NCBI RefSeq assembly: GCF_008711285.1
Contig: NZ_VXDC01000006.1
Location: 124,001 to 188,000 of the forward strand
DNA length: 64,000 nt
Reading direction: 5' to 3'
Source of the DNA: Roseibium aquae
GTDB lineage: Bacteria > Pseudomonadota > Alphaproteobacteria > Rhizobiales > Stappiaceae
Under the pieces are notes generated by a model. That model was given only the letters and a program-made list of their open reading frames with translations, was not told the DNA's origin and ran no database searches. Shown here in pieces: positions 45,082-53,472 of the stretch. The first letter of the stretch is position 1, and each line of letters opens with the position of its first letter. The position numbers were made by a program, and so were the translations under genes.

Positions 45082-46209
45082 TCACCTGTCTTTCGGATCC
45101 AGCGCATCGCGCAAGCCGTCCCCGATGAAGTTCAGGGCGAACAGCGTCGATGTCAGGAAAATGGACGGGAAGATCAGCATCCAGGGCGCGCCTTGGAGAT
45201 TGCGGGCGCCTTCGGAGATCAGCACGCCCCAGCTGGTCATCGGCTCCTGGATCCCGAGCCCGAGGAAGGAGAGAAAACTTTCCAGCAAGATCACCTTGGG
45301 CACCAGAAGGGTCATATAGACAACGACCGGGCCGAGTGTGTTGGGAATGACATGACGGCGGATGATCCCGCCATCGCCGACCCCCATGGCCTCGGCCGCC
45401 TGCACATATTCCTGCCGTTTGATGGTGAGCGTCTGGCCGCGCACGATCCGCGCCATATCCAGCCACTCGACCGCTCCAACGGCAATAAACATCAGGACGA
45501 AGTTGCGGCCGAAGAACACGACCAGCATGATCACGAAGAAAATGAACGGAAGCGAATAGAGAATGTCCACGACCCGCATCATGAGCTGATCCACCCGCCC
45601 GCCGAGATAGCCGGACGTCGCCCCGTAAACCACGCCGATGCTGATGGCGACGGTTGTGGCGAGCAGGCCGATGGTCAGGGAAATCCGGCCCGCGATGAAT
45701 GTCCGCGTCATCAGGTCCCGCCCGTTGGCATCCGTTCCGAAATAGAAGTGCAGATGCTTGATGTCAGCGGCCAGGGTCGCGCGGGTGTCATTGTCCGAAA
45801 GATCGCTCAACACCGCGTTCTCGAACATGTCGCTGCGATCGATATAGCGGGTCGAGCGGGGATCGATGCTCCGGCTCGACGTGACCCTGGCCACAACCCG
45901 GTCCCCGGTCCGCTCATAGCTTTCCAGCCTCAGGCGCGCCCGTTTGACCAAAGCCTCGAAGGCCGGTTGCACCTGGTCCGCCTTGGGATAGGCCTCAAGG
46001 CTCGCCGGCACCTTCACATAGTCCCGGTAGACCGCGTCATAGTCATGCGGCGACAGGATCGGCCCCAGAATGGACAGCAGGGTGATGACGGCAAGCACGA
46101 TCATGCTGGCGACCGCGGCCCGGTTGGCCAGCAGACGGTCCCGTGCGTCGTCCCAAAGTGAACGTCCCTTTTGGGGACCAACGACAGTTTCCGGGCTTGT
46201 AACAGCCAT
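45082..46209 (-). CDS. oppC: oligopeptide ABC transporter permease (OppC type)
   Basis: A 375-residue inner-membrane permease. TM1 (about 35-55) is followed by an unusually long periplasmic insert (about 55-145, LSPHDYDAVYRDYVKVPASL to LSDNDTRATLAADIKHLHF), then five more helices. The EAA-loop is AEAMGVGDGGIIRRHVIPNT and the C-terminus is LNFIGDGLRDALDPKDR. It is about 75 residues longer than typical OppC because of the insert, in which it resembles YejE-like permeases. It follows oppB by 11 bases and precedes the fused ATPase. The ATG at 46209 has a GAGGA site. Confidence 0.93.
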   Translation of the reverse strand: MAVTSPETVVGPQKGRSLWDDARDRLLANRAAVASMIVLAVITLLSILGPILSPHDYDAVYRDYVKVPASLEAYPKADQVQPAFEALVKRARLRLESYERTGDRVVARVTSSRSIDPRSTRYIDRSDMFENAVLSDLSDNDTRATLAADIKHLHFYFGTDANGRDLMTRTFIAGRISLTIGLLATTVAISIGVVYGATSGYLGGRVDQLMMRVVDILYSLPFIFFVIMLVVFFGRNFVLMFIAVGAVEWLDMARIVRGQTLTIKRQEYVQAAEAMGVGDGGIIRRHVIPNTLGPVVVYMTLLVPKVILLESFLSFLGLGIQEPMTSWGVLISEGARNLQGAPWMLIFPSIFLTSTLFALNFIGDGLRDALDPKDR

Positions 46210-46220
46210 GTGGCGGTTCC

Positions 46221-47144
46221 TCAGTCGTAGCGCACGCGCGGATCCAGCAGCGCGTAAAGCAGATCCACGATGAGATTGAAGATGATGACAAAGCACGCCA
46301 CGACGACAACCGTCCCCATCACGAGCGTGTAGTCCCGGTTCAGCGCGCCTTGCACGAAATACCGGCCGATGCCGGGAATCCCGAAGATCGTCTCAACCAC
46401 GACGGACCCGGTGAGAAGGGCAGCCGCGGCCGGCCCCAGATAGGACACCACCGGCAGGATCGCGCCACGCAGCGCATGCACCCCGATGACCATGTAGGCG
46501 GTCAGCCCATAGGCCCGGGCCGTGCGCACATGATTGGAGCGCAGGGCCTCGATCATGGAGCCGCGTGTCAGACGGGCAATGACCGCGATCTGCGGCAGCG
46601 CCAGCGTCACGACGGGCAGGACTTTGTTGACGAAGGCACCGTCTCCCCAACCGCCGACGGGAAGCCAACCGAGCCAGACCCCAAGAACAAGGGTCAGAAC
46701 CGGCGCCACGACAAAATTCGGGATGGTCACGCCCAGCGTCGCTGCCGCCATGACCCCGTAATCCGCGGGTCCGTTCTGGCGCAGCGCCGCTACGACGCCC
46801 AGCATGCCGCCAACGGCCAGGGCAAGACAAAGCGCGCTCAAACCGAGCTGGATCGAGATCGGCAGACTGGCCGCGAACAACTCATTGATCGTGAAGTCCC
46901 GGAAATAGAAGCTCGGACCGAAATCCAGCTGTGAGATGGACCGCAGATACAACAGGTACTGGGTCCAAAGCGGTTCGTCCAAGTGATAGATCTTGTTCAG
47001 GTTTTCCATCACCTTGGCTTCCAGGGGGCGCTCCAGGTCGAACGGCCCGCCGGGCGCCACCCGGATGAGGAAAAACGAGATTGTCACGATCAAAAAAATG
47101 GTCGGGATGGCCCCGAGCAATCGTCCGAGCACATAGCGGCTCAT
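46221..47144 (-). CDS. oppB: oligopeptide ABC transporter permease (OppB type)
   Basis: A 307-residue six-helix permease. The N-terminus has the family block MSRYVLGRLLGAIPTIFLIV, then FFLIRVAPGGPFD. The EAA loop is HVRTARAYGLTAYMVIGVHA, and the C-terminus has FGIPGIGRYFVQGALNRDYT with LDPRVRYD at the end. Start is ATG at 47144 with GAAGGG upstream, dropping 17 unlikely residues. A 106-base gap carrying a strong hairpin separates it from the oppA stop. It forms the translocation path with OppC. Confidence 0.94.
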   Translation of the reverse strand: MSRYVLGRLLGAIPTIFLIVTISFFLIRVAPGGPFDLERPLEAKVMENLNKIYHLDEPLWTQYLLYLRSISQLDFGPSFYFRDFTINELFAASLPISIQLGLSALCLALAVGGMLGVVAALRQNGPADYGVMAAATLGVTIPNFVVAPVLTLVLGVWLGWLPVGGWGDGAFVNKVLPVVTLALPQIAVIARLTRGSMIEALRSNHVRTARAYGLTAYMVIGVHALRGAILPVVSYLGPAAAALLTGSVVVETIFGIPGIGRYFVQGALNRDYTLVMGTVVVVACFVIIFNLIVDLLYALLDPRVRYD

Positions 47145-47200
47145 GGGCTTGCCCTTCTCGCTGAAGCGGTGGTCTTGAGCCGTTGCCGGCGCCACCTTGC

Positions 47201-47233
47201 AAAACCGGCGGCGGCGGAAACCCCGCCACCGCC
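47201..47233 (-). terminator. intra-operon hairpin / attenuator between oppA and oppB
   Basis: On the minus strand GGCGGTGGCGG pairs with CCGCCGCCGCC (one G-T wobble) around a 5-base loop, followed by GGTTTTG. It begins 18 bases after the oppA stop and about 57 bases before the oppB start. Such hairpins often make binding protein more abundant than permease. Confidence 0.75.
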
Positions 47234-47250
47234 AATTCCGTTGCTCGCGG

Positions 47251-48837
47251 TTACTCGGAAATACTCATCCAACGGGTCGGATGAATGTCCTGAAGATTGT
47301 CTTCAAACCCGCTCACCTTGTCGGAGACGAGGTTCATCGAGCCGAAATACATCAGCGGGATGAACGGCAGGTCGCGCATGAAAAGCGTTTCCGCCTGCTT
47401 CAGTATGGCGGCCCGCTTTTCAAGGTCGACGGTCTTGGCCGCCTCGTCCATCAGCGCGTCGTATTCCGGATTGTTGTACCGGGCATAGTTGAAGCCATCA
47501 TTGTCGGATTCGACCATGAACAGGAAGTTCTGCGGATCGGAGTAATCGCCGATCCACCCGGCCCGGGCGACATCGAAGTCGCCGCGATCGCGCAGGTGCG
47601 CGTAGTGGGACGCGACATCGGTGTTCAGCATGGTGACTTCAACCCCGAGCGGCTTCCACATATCGGCAATCGCAACGGCTGTGTTCTTGTGGTTTTCCGA
47701 GGTGTTGTAGCGGATCTCCAGCTTCAGCGGATTGTCTGGCGAGAACCCGGCGGACTGAAGAAGCTCAATCGCCTTGTCCTCACGGTCAATCAAGGACAGG
47801 CCTTTATAGTCGGCATAGGCCGGCTCGCCATAGTTGCCGATCCCGGGCGGCACGAAGGAATAGGCCGGCACCATGACGCCGCCCCAGATTTCATCGGCCA
47901 GGAACTCGCGGTCGATGGCCATGGAGAGCGCACGGCGCACGTCCGGATTGGACAAAGCCTCGTCCTCATGATTGAGGGCGTAGTAGTAGTTGCCGAGATA
48001 GGGCGCGACCCGGAACTGCGGGCCAAGCTCTTCCTTCATGAAGGCGACCTGTTCGGTCGGGGCGTCGTTGTTGGTGTGGAGTTCGCCAGCCTGGAACCGG
48101 CGCAGGGCCGCCCCGCGATCTTCCGTCGGATAGAAGATGACGGTATCGATCTGCACATTGTCCGCGTCATGGTAGAAGGGATTTTTCGTCGCCTTCAGTT
48201 GTGCGTTCGGGGTGAACTCGACCAGCGTGAACGGCCCGTTGGTCACGATGTTCTCCGGCTTCACGAAATCCGTGCCGTGAGCCTCGACAGTGGCCGGGTG
48301 GACGGGCAAGCCTGTCTGGTGCCCCAGCAGGTCGATGAAATACGGCGTCGGCGCTTCGAGCGTGATCTCCAGCGTCCGGTCGTCGAGCGCTTTGACGCCC
48401 AAGTCCTCAACAGGCATGTCGCCAGTGTTGACCGCCTCGGCGTTTTTCACCGGGTACAGAATGTTGGCGTATTTGGCGCCGGTTTCCGGATTCATGATCC
48501 GGCGCAGCGAATAGACGAAATCTCCGGCAACGACCGGATCCCCGCTGGACCATTTCGCATTCTCGCGCAAAGAGAACGTGTAGACGGTGCCGTCGCCGGA
48601 CACGGACCAGCTTTCAGCCACGCCAGGGATGATTTCCCCCTTGGCGTTATGGGCGACCAGACCTTCATAAAGATCGCGCAAGATATGAGCTTCGTAGACC
48701 GTCGATGTCTTGTGTTGATCGAGCGTTTCCGGATCGCCGGTATTGCCGCGATGGTACACCACCTCGGCAAATGCCGTCAGCGACGTGGCTGCCATAAGCG
48801 CCGCTGCCAGCGCGGTGGCGCGCAGGGACTTTTTCAT
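47251..48837 (-). CDS. oppA: oligopeptide-binding protein (OppA/MppA type)
   Basis: A 528-residue periplasmic SBP family 5 receptor. A signal peptide (SLRATALAAALMAATSLTAFA) precedes EVVYHRGNTGDPETLDQHKT. The peptide-binding lobes show AESWSVSGDGTVYTFSLREN, GDFVYSLRRIMNPETGAKYA, RFQAGELHTNNDAPTEQVAF and ARAGWIGDYSDPQNFLFM, which match OppA and the murein-tripeptide receptor MppA. It would deliver peptides to OppB/OppC and the fused ATPase. ATG at 48837 has a GAGGGGA site. It heads the operon, and a CCCAC/GTGGG hairpin at 48863-48876 lies in its leader. Confidence 0.94.
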   Translation of the reverse strand: MKKSLRATALAAALMAATSLTAFAEVVYHRGNTGDPETLDQHKTSTVYEAHILRDLYEGLVAHNAKGEIIPGVAESWSVSGDGTVYTFSLRENAKWSSGDPVVAGDFVYSLRRIMNPETGAKYANILYPVKNAEAVNTGDMPVEDLGVKALDDRTLEITLEAPTPYFIDLLGHQTGLPVHPATVEAHGTDFVKPENIVTNGPFTLVEFTPNAQLKATKNPFYHDADNVQIDTVIFYPTEDRGAALRRFQAGELHTNNDAPTEQVAFMKEELGPQFRVAPYLGNYYYALNHEDEALSNPDVRRALSMAIDREFLADEIWGGVMVPAYSFVPPGIGNYGEPAYADYKGLSLIDREDKAIELLQSAGFSPDNPLKLEIRYNTSENHKNTAVAIADMWKPLGVEVTMLNTDVASHYAHLRDRGDFDVARAGWIGDYSDPQNFLFMVESDNDGFNYARYNNPEYDALMDEAAKTVDLEKRAAILKQAETLFMRDLPFIPLMYFGSMNLVSDKVSGFEDNLQDIHPTRWMSISE

Positions 48838-49060
48838 CTGGATTTCCCCTCTTGGTTGTTGTCCCACTTCAGTGGGTAAGCCCGGACGATTTCACGAGCA
48901 CGCGCGGGGATCAAGCCCTTCCTAACGTCATCTTCCGCTGTTTTTTGCTACTTTATCGCAGATATACGGGAAACATATCCACAGCGAATAGAATTTTCCG
49001 CTTTCTGTTTGAAAAACGAATTTTTCTCCCACTTCGATTCGGTTTGGACGGAGCACAACC

Positions 49061-49540
49061 TTAGCGGCAGTAGCGCCGTTTACCGCTGTAGGCCAGATAG
49101 GTGCCCGACCGGGGATCGAAGGATTTGAATTTGCGCGAGCAATAGGCAATCCACTCCGGCGTGAACGGGACCAGCCCGTTCTTGGCGATGGGAATACCGG
49201 CGGGCGCCGCATGGCGGGGAACGGGGGCGGGCAGGATATATGGCACGCCCGGATAGTATTTCGGGCGGTAGGGGCGATAGACACGGCGCGGATAGTAGCG
49301 CGGCGGATAATACCGGGGCGGCGCGTAGCCCGGGCGGCCGTAATCGTACCGGCGGGTATCGTAATAGATGACCCCCTTGCCGGTTCCCACCACGATACCC
49401 GATCCGATATGGACCCCGCCGTAAACGCCCTGATAGTGCCACTTGCTGCCGGCATCCGCGGGCACACTCAAAAGGAAAAAGGCACTGAAGACGGCAAGCA
49501 GGGCCGCTCCGGCTTTCAGAAATGCAAAGTTCCGCATCAT
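49061..49540 (-). CDS. BA14K-family exported protein
   Basis: A 159-residue protein. N-terminal signal or anchor (FLKAGAALLAVFSAFFLLSV, cleaved near ADAGS), a Tyr/Pro/Arg-rich middle (repeats like RYYPPRYYPRRVYRPYRPKYY, shown in part), and a C-terminal TPEWIAYCSRKFKSFDPRSG with TYLAYSGKRRYC. The last block is the BA14K/lectin-like domain first described in Brucella. Members are small secreted or surface-linked proteins of poorly known role. ATG pair at 49540/49537 with GGAGAGG upstream. It is divergent from uup and ends 223 bases downstream of the oppA start on the same strand side. Confidence 0.85.
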   Translation of the reverse strand: MMRNFAFLKAGAALLAVFSAFFLLSVPADAGSKWHYQGVYGGVHIGSGIVVGTGKGVIYYDTRRYDYGRPGYAPPRYYPPRYYPRRVYRPYRPKYYPGVPYILPAPVPRHAAPAGIPIAKNGLVPFTPEWIAYCSRKFKSFDPRSGTYLAYSGKRRYCR

Positions 49541-49736
49541 CACGCAAACCTCTCCGGTTTTCACGCGCGGTGCCGCGCGGTCCGTCTGCCGCCCCCTTTA
49601 CCGGTGGCCAGTTTAACCCAAATGCCCTGTCACGTCGCGGGTCCTGTCCGCAATTTGGATCACGGGTCTTGCATTTGATCCGCTTATCGGGTTCCTGACC
49701 TCGAAATTCCCGCCCAACCGTCAATCCAAGGGTTCC

Positions 49737-51548
49737 ATGGCTCCCCCTCTCCTGCACCTTCGCGACATTCATCTGACATTTGGCGGCACGCCGCTTCTCA
49801 CAGGCGCGGAAATTGCCGTCAGCGAGGGAGACCGCCTGTGCCTTGTGGGACGCAATGGATCCGGCAAGTCGACACTCTTGAAGATCGCTGCCGGCATGGT
49901 GGAAGCGGACAGCGGCGAACGGTTCTTCCAACCGGGCCGGACCCTGCGCTATCTGCCCCAGGAGCCGGACCTGAGCGCCTATGCCACGACCCTGGACTAT
50001 GTGAACGAGGGATTGACGGCTGGCGACGATCCCTACCGGGGGCAATACCTGCTGGACGTTCTGGGTTTGAGCGGCACGGAAGACCCCAAAAGCCTGTCCG
50101 GCGGCGAAGCCCGGCGGGCAGCCCTTGCCCGCACATTGGCGCCCGAGCCGGACATTTTGCTTCTGGACGAGCCAACCAACCATCTGGACCTGCCGGCCAT
50201 CGAATGGCTGGAAAGCGAATTGAAGAGCCTCAAATCCGCGCTTGTCCTGATCTCGCACGACCGCCGGTTTCTGGAAAACCTGTCCCGGGCCACGGTCTGG
50301 ATCGACCGGGGTCAGTCGCGGCGGCTCGACAAGGGTTTTGCCCATTTCGAGGCGTGGCGGGACGAGGTGTTCGAGCAGGAAGAGATCGACCAGCAAAAAC
50401 TCGCGCAGAAGATCAAGCGTGAAGAGCACTGGATGACCTACGGGGTCACCGCGCGGCGCAAACGGAACATGCGCCGGGTCCGGGAACTGGCGGATCTGCG
50501 CAAACAAAAGCGCGAGCATCGCGGCCCGCAAGGCACAGCGAAACTCTCCGCAACGGAAGCCGAGGTGTCTGGAAAACTGGTGATCGAGGCAAAGGGCATC
50601 TCGAAAGCTTTCGTCGGCCGGACAATCGTCAAGGATTTTTCCACGCGCATCCAGCGCGGCGACCGGGTGGGCCTGGTCGGCGCAAACGGGGCCGGAAAGA
50701 CAACGCTTCTCAAGATGCTGACGGGTGAGCTTGGCCCTGACAGCGGGTCGGTGCGTCTTGGCACCAATCTGGAGATGGTGACGCTCGACCAAAAGCGGGA
50801 GATGCTCGACCCCAATGACACGCTGGCCTCGGTGCTGACCGGTGGACGCGGCGACACGGTGGTGATCGGCGAGGAAACCAAACATGTCATGTCCTACATG
50901 AAGGACTTTCTGTTTTCGCCCGAACAGGCACGGACCCCGGTGGGGGTTCTGTCCGGCGGCGAGCGGGCCCGGGTGATGCTGGCGCGGGCGCTGGCCAACA
51001 AGTCCAATCTCATGGTGCTCGACGAACCGACCAACGATCTGGATCTGGAAACCCTCGACCTTCTTCAGGAGCTTTTGGCGGACTACCAGGGCACGGCCTT
51101 GATCGTCTCCCACGACCGGGACTTTCTCGACCGTGTCGCCAGCTCGGTGATCGTGTCGGAAGGCAACGGCATCTGGCAGGAATATGCCGGCGGCTATTCC
51201 GACATGGTCGCCCAGCGCGGCGAAGGAGTGACAGCGCGGGCGAATGAAAAAGCTGCCCCCGCCAAGAAGCCGAAAGCCTCCGGCCCTGCGGTCACCGTTG
51301 CGCCCGGCCCGCGAAAATCAAAGCTGAGCTTCACCCAGCAGCACCTGTTGAAAACCCTGCCAGACACCATCGCCGGGCTCGAACAAAAGCTGGCCAAGTT
51401 GCAGAGCGACATGGCCGATCCGGATCTTTATTCCAAAAATCCGGACCGCTTTGCCAAACTCACCGCAAAAATCACCGAGCTGACAGAAGAAAAGGACAAG
51501 GCCGAAGAGCAATGGCTCGAACTGGAGATGCTGAACGAGGAGACTTGA
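49737..51548 (+). CDS. uup: ABC-F ATPase Uup
   Basis: A 603-residue ABC-F protein with two ATPase domains. Domain 1: VGRNGSGKSTLLKIAAGM, LSGGEARRAALARTLA, ILLLDEPTNHLDLPAIEWLE. Domain 2: VGANGAGKTTLLKMLTG, LSGGERARVMLARALA, LMVLDEPTNDLDLETL. Between them is a linker of the Uup type (QKIKREEHWMTYGVTARRKR), and the C-terminal 90 residues form the Uup coiled coil (FTQQHLLKTLPDTIAGLEQK). Uup proteins act on the ribosome and limit transposon excision and replication problems; that comes from E. coli knowledge. It is divergent from the BA14K gene. Confidence 0.93.
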   Translation: MAPPLLHLRDIHLTFGGTPLLTGAEIAVSEGDRLCLVGRNGSGKSTLLKIAAGMVEADSGERFFQPGRTLRYLPQEPDLSAYATTLDYVNEGLTAGDDPYRGQYLLDVLGLSGTEDPKSLSGGEARRAALARTLAPEPDILLLDEPTNHLDLPAIEWLESELKSLKSALVLISHDRRFLENLSRATVWIDRGQSRRLDKGFAHFEAWRDEVFEQEEIDQQKLAQKIKREEHWMTYGVTARRKRNMRRVRELADLRKQKREHRGPQGTAKLSATEAEVSGKLVIEAKGISKAFVGRTIVKDFSTRIQRGDRVGLVGANGAGKTTLLKMLTGELGPDSGSVRLGTNLEMVTLDQKREMLDPNDTLASVLTGGRGDTVVIGEETKHVMSYMKDFLFSPEQARTPVGVLSGGERARVMLARALANKSNLMVLDEPTNDLDLETLDLLQELLADYQGTALIVSHDRDFLDRVASSVIVSEGNGIWQEYAGGYSDMVAQRGEGVTARANEKAAPAKKPKASGPAVTVAPGPRKSKLSFTQQHLLKTLPDTIAGLEQKLAKLQSDMADPDLYSKNPDRFAKLTAKITELTEEKDKAEEQWLELEMLNEET

Positions 51549-51854
51549 CCCGCTAACGGCCCTATTCTTTGCCTGTGAAGCAGTTCGCCCCCAAATGGGG
51601 ACTGCTGGGCAACGGCCAAGGCGTTAGGTCCGTAACTGTCTTCAGCGCGCCGGCACCGGCGCCCGAACCAACACAAAAAATGTGCACGGAAGACCCCATG
51701 CGAAGGCCCTCCCGTCGATCGGGAGGGCCTTTTGCACGCCGGATGGCGGCAAGCTTGCTTGCTCTTGGCCACGCTCCCCATCCAACGCGCGGCAACCGCC
51801 CAACGGATGCCACCGCGCGAACGATCCGGATCCGTCAGCCGGCCCTGCTGCCAT
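51549..51854. other. intergenic region between uup and the DapA-family gene
   Basis: These 306 bases separate two convergent genes. The only strong structure is the terminator at 51703-51733. Remaining open frames are not gene-like. Confidence 0.55.
51703..51733 (+). terminator. strong terminator after uup (12-bp stem)
   Basis: AAGGCCCTCCCG (51703-51714) pairs perfectly with CGGGAGGGCCTT (51720-51731) around the 5-base loop TCGAT, with TTTT ending at 51733. It stands 155 bases past the uup stop. The T-run favours the plus strand, though it may also end minus-strand transcription. Confidence 0.88.
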
Positions 51855-52742
51855 TCAGTCCGCTAGTGTCTCCAAGGCTGCAGCGACCCGGCTTTCGGCG
51901 TCCCGCTCCAGCGGCAGCAGAGGGCGCGGCAGGCTGCAGGTTGTCAGCCCCATTTGACCCGCAGCCGCATAGACCACCCGCAAGGAGCCGAATTCCTTGA
52001 ACAACGCCCAAAATGGCGCGAGTTTCATGTCGATCCGCCTGGCGCCGACCTCATCGCCCCGTCGCGCGGCCTGGGCCAAACTGGCGGCAAGCTCCGGCAG
52101 AAGACCTCCGATGACGCTGTACCACGTGTCGGCGCCGCAAAGCAGCGCTTCGCCGCATCCCCAGTCACCGCTATAGCCGACGGCAAACTCGGCTGGCAGC
52201 GCAGCGCGCAAGACTTCCAAATCTTCTCCAAGGCTTCGCGCGGCGGGCAAAGGCATCTTGACGGCCGAGACCGTATCGAGGGCAGCAAGTCTGACAAGCA
52301 GGTCGAGATCGAAGGTAAAATGCGTGGTACCGGGATTGTTGTAGATGCACAGGGGCAGGTCGGTGACTGATGCGACAGCCTTGTAATGCTGGTAGGCTTC
52401 TTCCTGTGTCAACGGCGTATAAGAGACCGGTGCCATCAAAAGCGCATCCGCGCCTGCAGCCTTCGCGTCGCGTGCATGCGCGCAGGCCTCATCGGTGCGC
52501 AGCGCGCCGACGCCGACAATCAAGGGCACATCGCGGTTGAGCACCTCTACTGCGACATCAACCGCCCGGCGCCGCTCCGACCTGCTCAGATAAGCAAAAG
52601 TCCCCGTGCTTCCAAGCAACCCGACTGAGCCTACGCCCGGGATCTTCAAACGCTCCAAGAGACCCGCCAATTCCCTGATATCGACCTCACCCGCTTCATT
52701 CGCCGGCGTAATTGGAAAAGCGGACAGTCCTGAAAACATCAT
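51855..52742 (-). CDS. dihydrodipicolinate synthase / N-acetylneuraminate lyase family protein
   Basis: A 295-residue class I aldolase-type enzyme. GSTGTFAYLSRSERRRAVDV near residue 45 holds the carboxylate-binding GxTGE-type turn. CIYNNPGTTHFTFD near 135 has the conserved Tyr. VSAVKMPLPAARSLGEDL near 165 has the Schiff-base Lys, and YSGDWGCGEALLCGADTWYS near 205 is another family block. Substrate could be pyruvate plus an aldehyde, but true DapA carries GEGCTG-like sites that are only partly kept here. It follows the RsuA-type gene by 16 bases, suggesting co-transcription by position only. Start ATG at 52742 with GAGGGGG upstream. Confidence 0.85.
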   Translation of the reverse strand: MMFSGLSAFPITPANEAGEVDIRELAGLLERLKIPGVGSVGLLGSTGTFAYLSRSERRRAVDVAVEVLNRDVPLIVGVGALRTDEACAHARDAKAAGADALLMAPVSYTPLTQEEAYQHYKAVASVTDLPLCIYNNPGTTHFTFDLDLLVRLAALDTVSAVKMPLPAARSLGEDLEVLRAALPAEFAVGYSGDWGCGEALLCGADTWYSVIGGLLPELAASLAQAARRGDEVGARRIDMKLAPFWALFKEFGSLRVVYAAAGQMGLTTCSLPRPLLPLERDAESRVAAALETLAD

Positions 52743-52758
52743 GGTGACCCCCTCGTGC

Positions 52759-53472
52759 TCAAGCTTCTGGCGTGATCGAAAATATCCGCGCCTTGTCGGT
52801 TTCATCGAGCAAGCGCCAACTCCCCTCCTCCAGAGCGTCCAGTTCCAGACCGCCGATGCGGATGCGGGAGAGCGTCACGACATGATTGCCGGTGGCGGCG
52901 AACATGCGGCGGACCTGATGATACCGGCCTTCATGCAGCGTCAACCGGACATGCGTTTCGCTGAGAACCTCAAGCGCCGCCGGCTTGAGCGGTTTCGTCT
53001 CGCTCTCCAGCATCATCCCGCCGGAGGCAAACAGTTTGCCTTCATCTCCGCGCAAGGGCCGATCCAGCGTGACCTCGTAAACCTTTGGCACGTCCGATTT
53101 GGGCGAAATGACCCGATGCAGGAAGGTGCCATCGTCGGTGAACAGCAGCATCCCGGAGGTTTCCTTGTCCAGCCGCCCGACCGTGGACACGGGCGGTTTG
53201 CGCAGACGGAACCGGCCTGGCAGGAGATCGTAGACCAGCCGGCCCTGGTCCTTGGTGGAACAGGTGTAGCCAAGCGGCTTGTTCATCAGGAGCACCATGC
53301 CCGGTGCCGGGTCCAGCGGTGCGTCATCGAACAGGATGTCCTCGTGCGCCGTCTTGCTGTCGGGTTTGAGCTTTGTGCCGCCACAGTCCGTCACCCAGCC
53401 GTTGCGGATGGCGGCCTGGATCTCCTTGCGGCTGCCGTAGCCGAGGTTGGCGATGAGCTTCACCAGACGCAT
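52759..53472 (-). CDS. 16S/23S rRNA pseudouridine synthase, RsuA family
   Basis: A 237-residue pseudouridine synthase. An N-terminal S4 RNA-binding domain (MRLVKLIANLGYGSRKEIQA) precedes the catalytic domain, with VGRLDKETSGMLLFTDDG near residue 100 carrying the catalytic Asp, KVYEVTLDRPLRGDE, and LHEGRYHQVRRMFAATGNHV near 180. RsuA makes Psi516 in 16S rRNA and RluE makes Psi2457 in 23S; by eye I cannot separate them. The ATG overlaps the RsmC-type stop by one base (TAATG), so the pair is coupled. Both modify ribosomal RNA. Confidence 0.93.
   Translation of the reverse strand: MRLVKLIANLGYGSRKEIQAAIRNGWVTDCGGTKLKPDSKTAHEDILFDDAPLDPAPGMVLLMNKPLGYTCSTKDQGRLVYDLLPGRFRLRKPPVSTVGRLDKETSGMLLFTDDGTFLHRVISPKSDVPKVYEVTLDRPLRGDEGKLFASGGMMLESETKPLKPAALEVLSETHVRLTLHEGRYHQVRRMFAATGNHVVTLSRIRIGGLELDALEEGSWRLLDETDKARIFSITPEA

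Noticed and set aside
43445-45466. Extended N-terminus of the fused ATPase
   Set aside because: The extra 130 residues overlap oppC on the same strand in another frame. The ATG at 45067 has a strong ribosome site and begins at the conserved ATPase start.
45010-46161. Long open frame antisense to oppC
   Set aside because: It lies opposite a well-supported permease gene and its translation is Arg/Pro/His/Gln-rich with no motif, the usual mirror image in high-GC coding DNA. The same holds for the long frames at 26049-27695, 47197-48879, 49080-51113 and 55137-57602.
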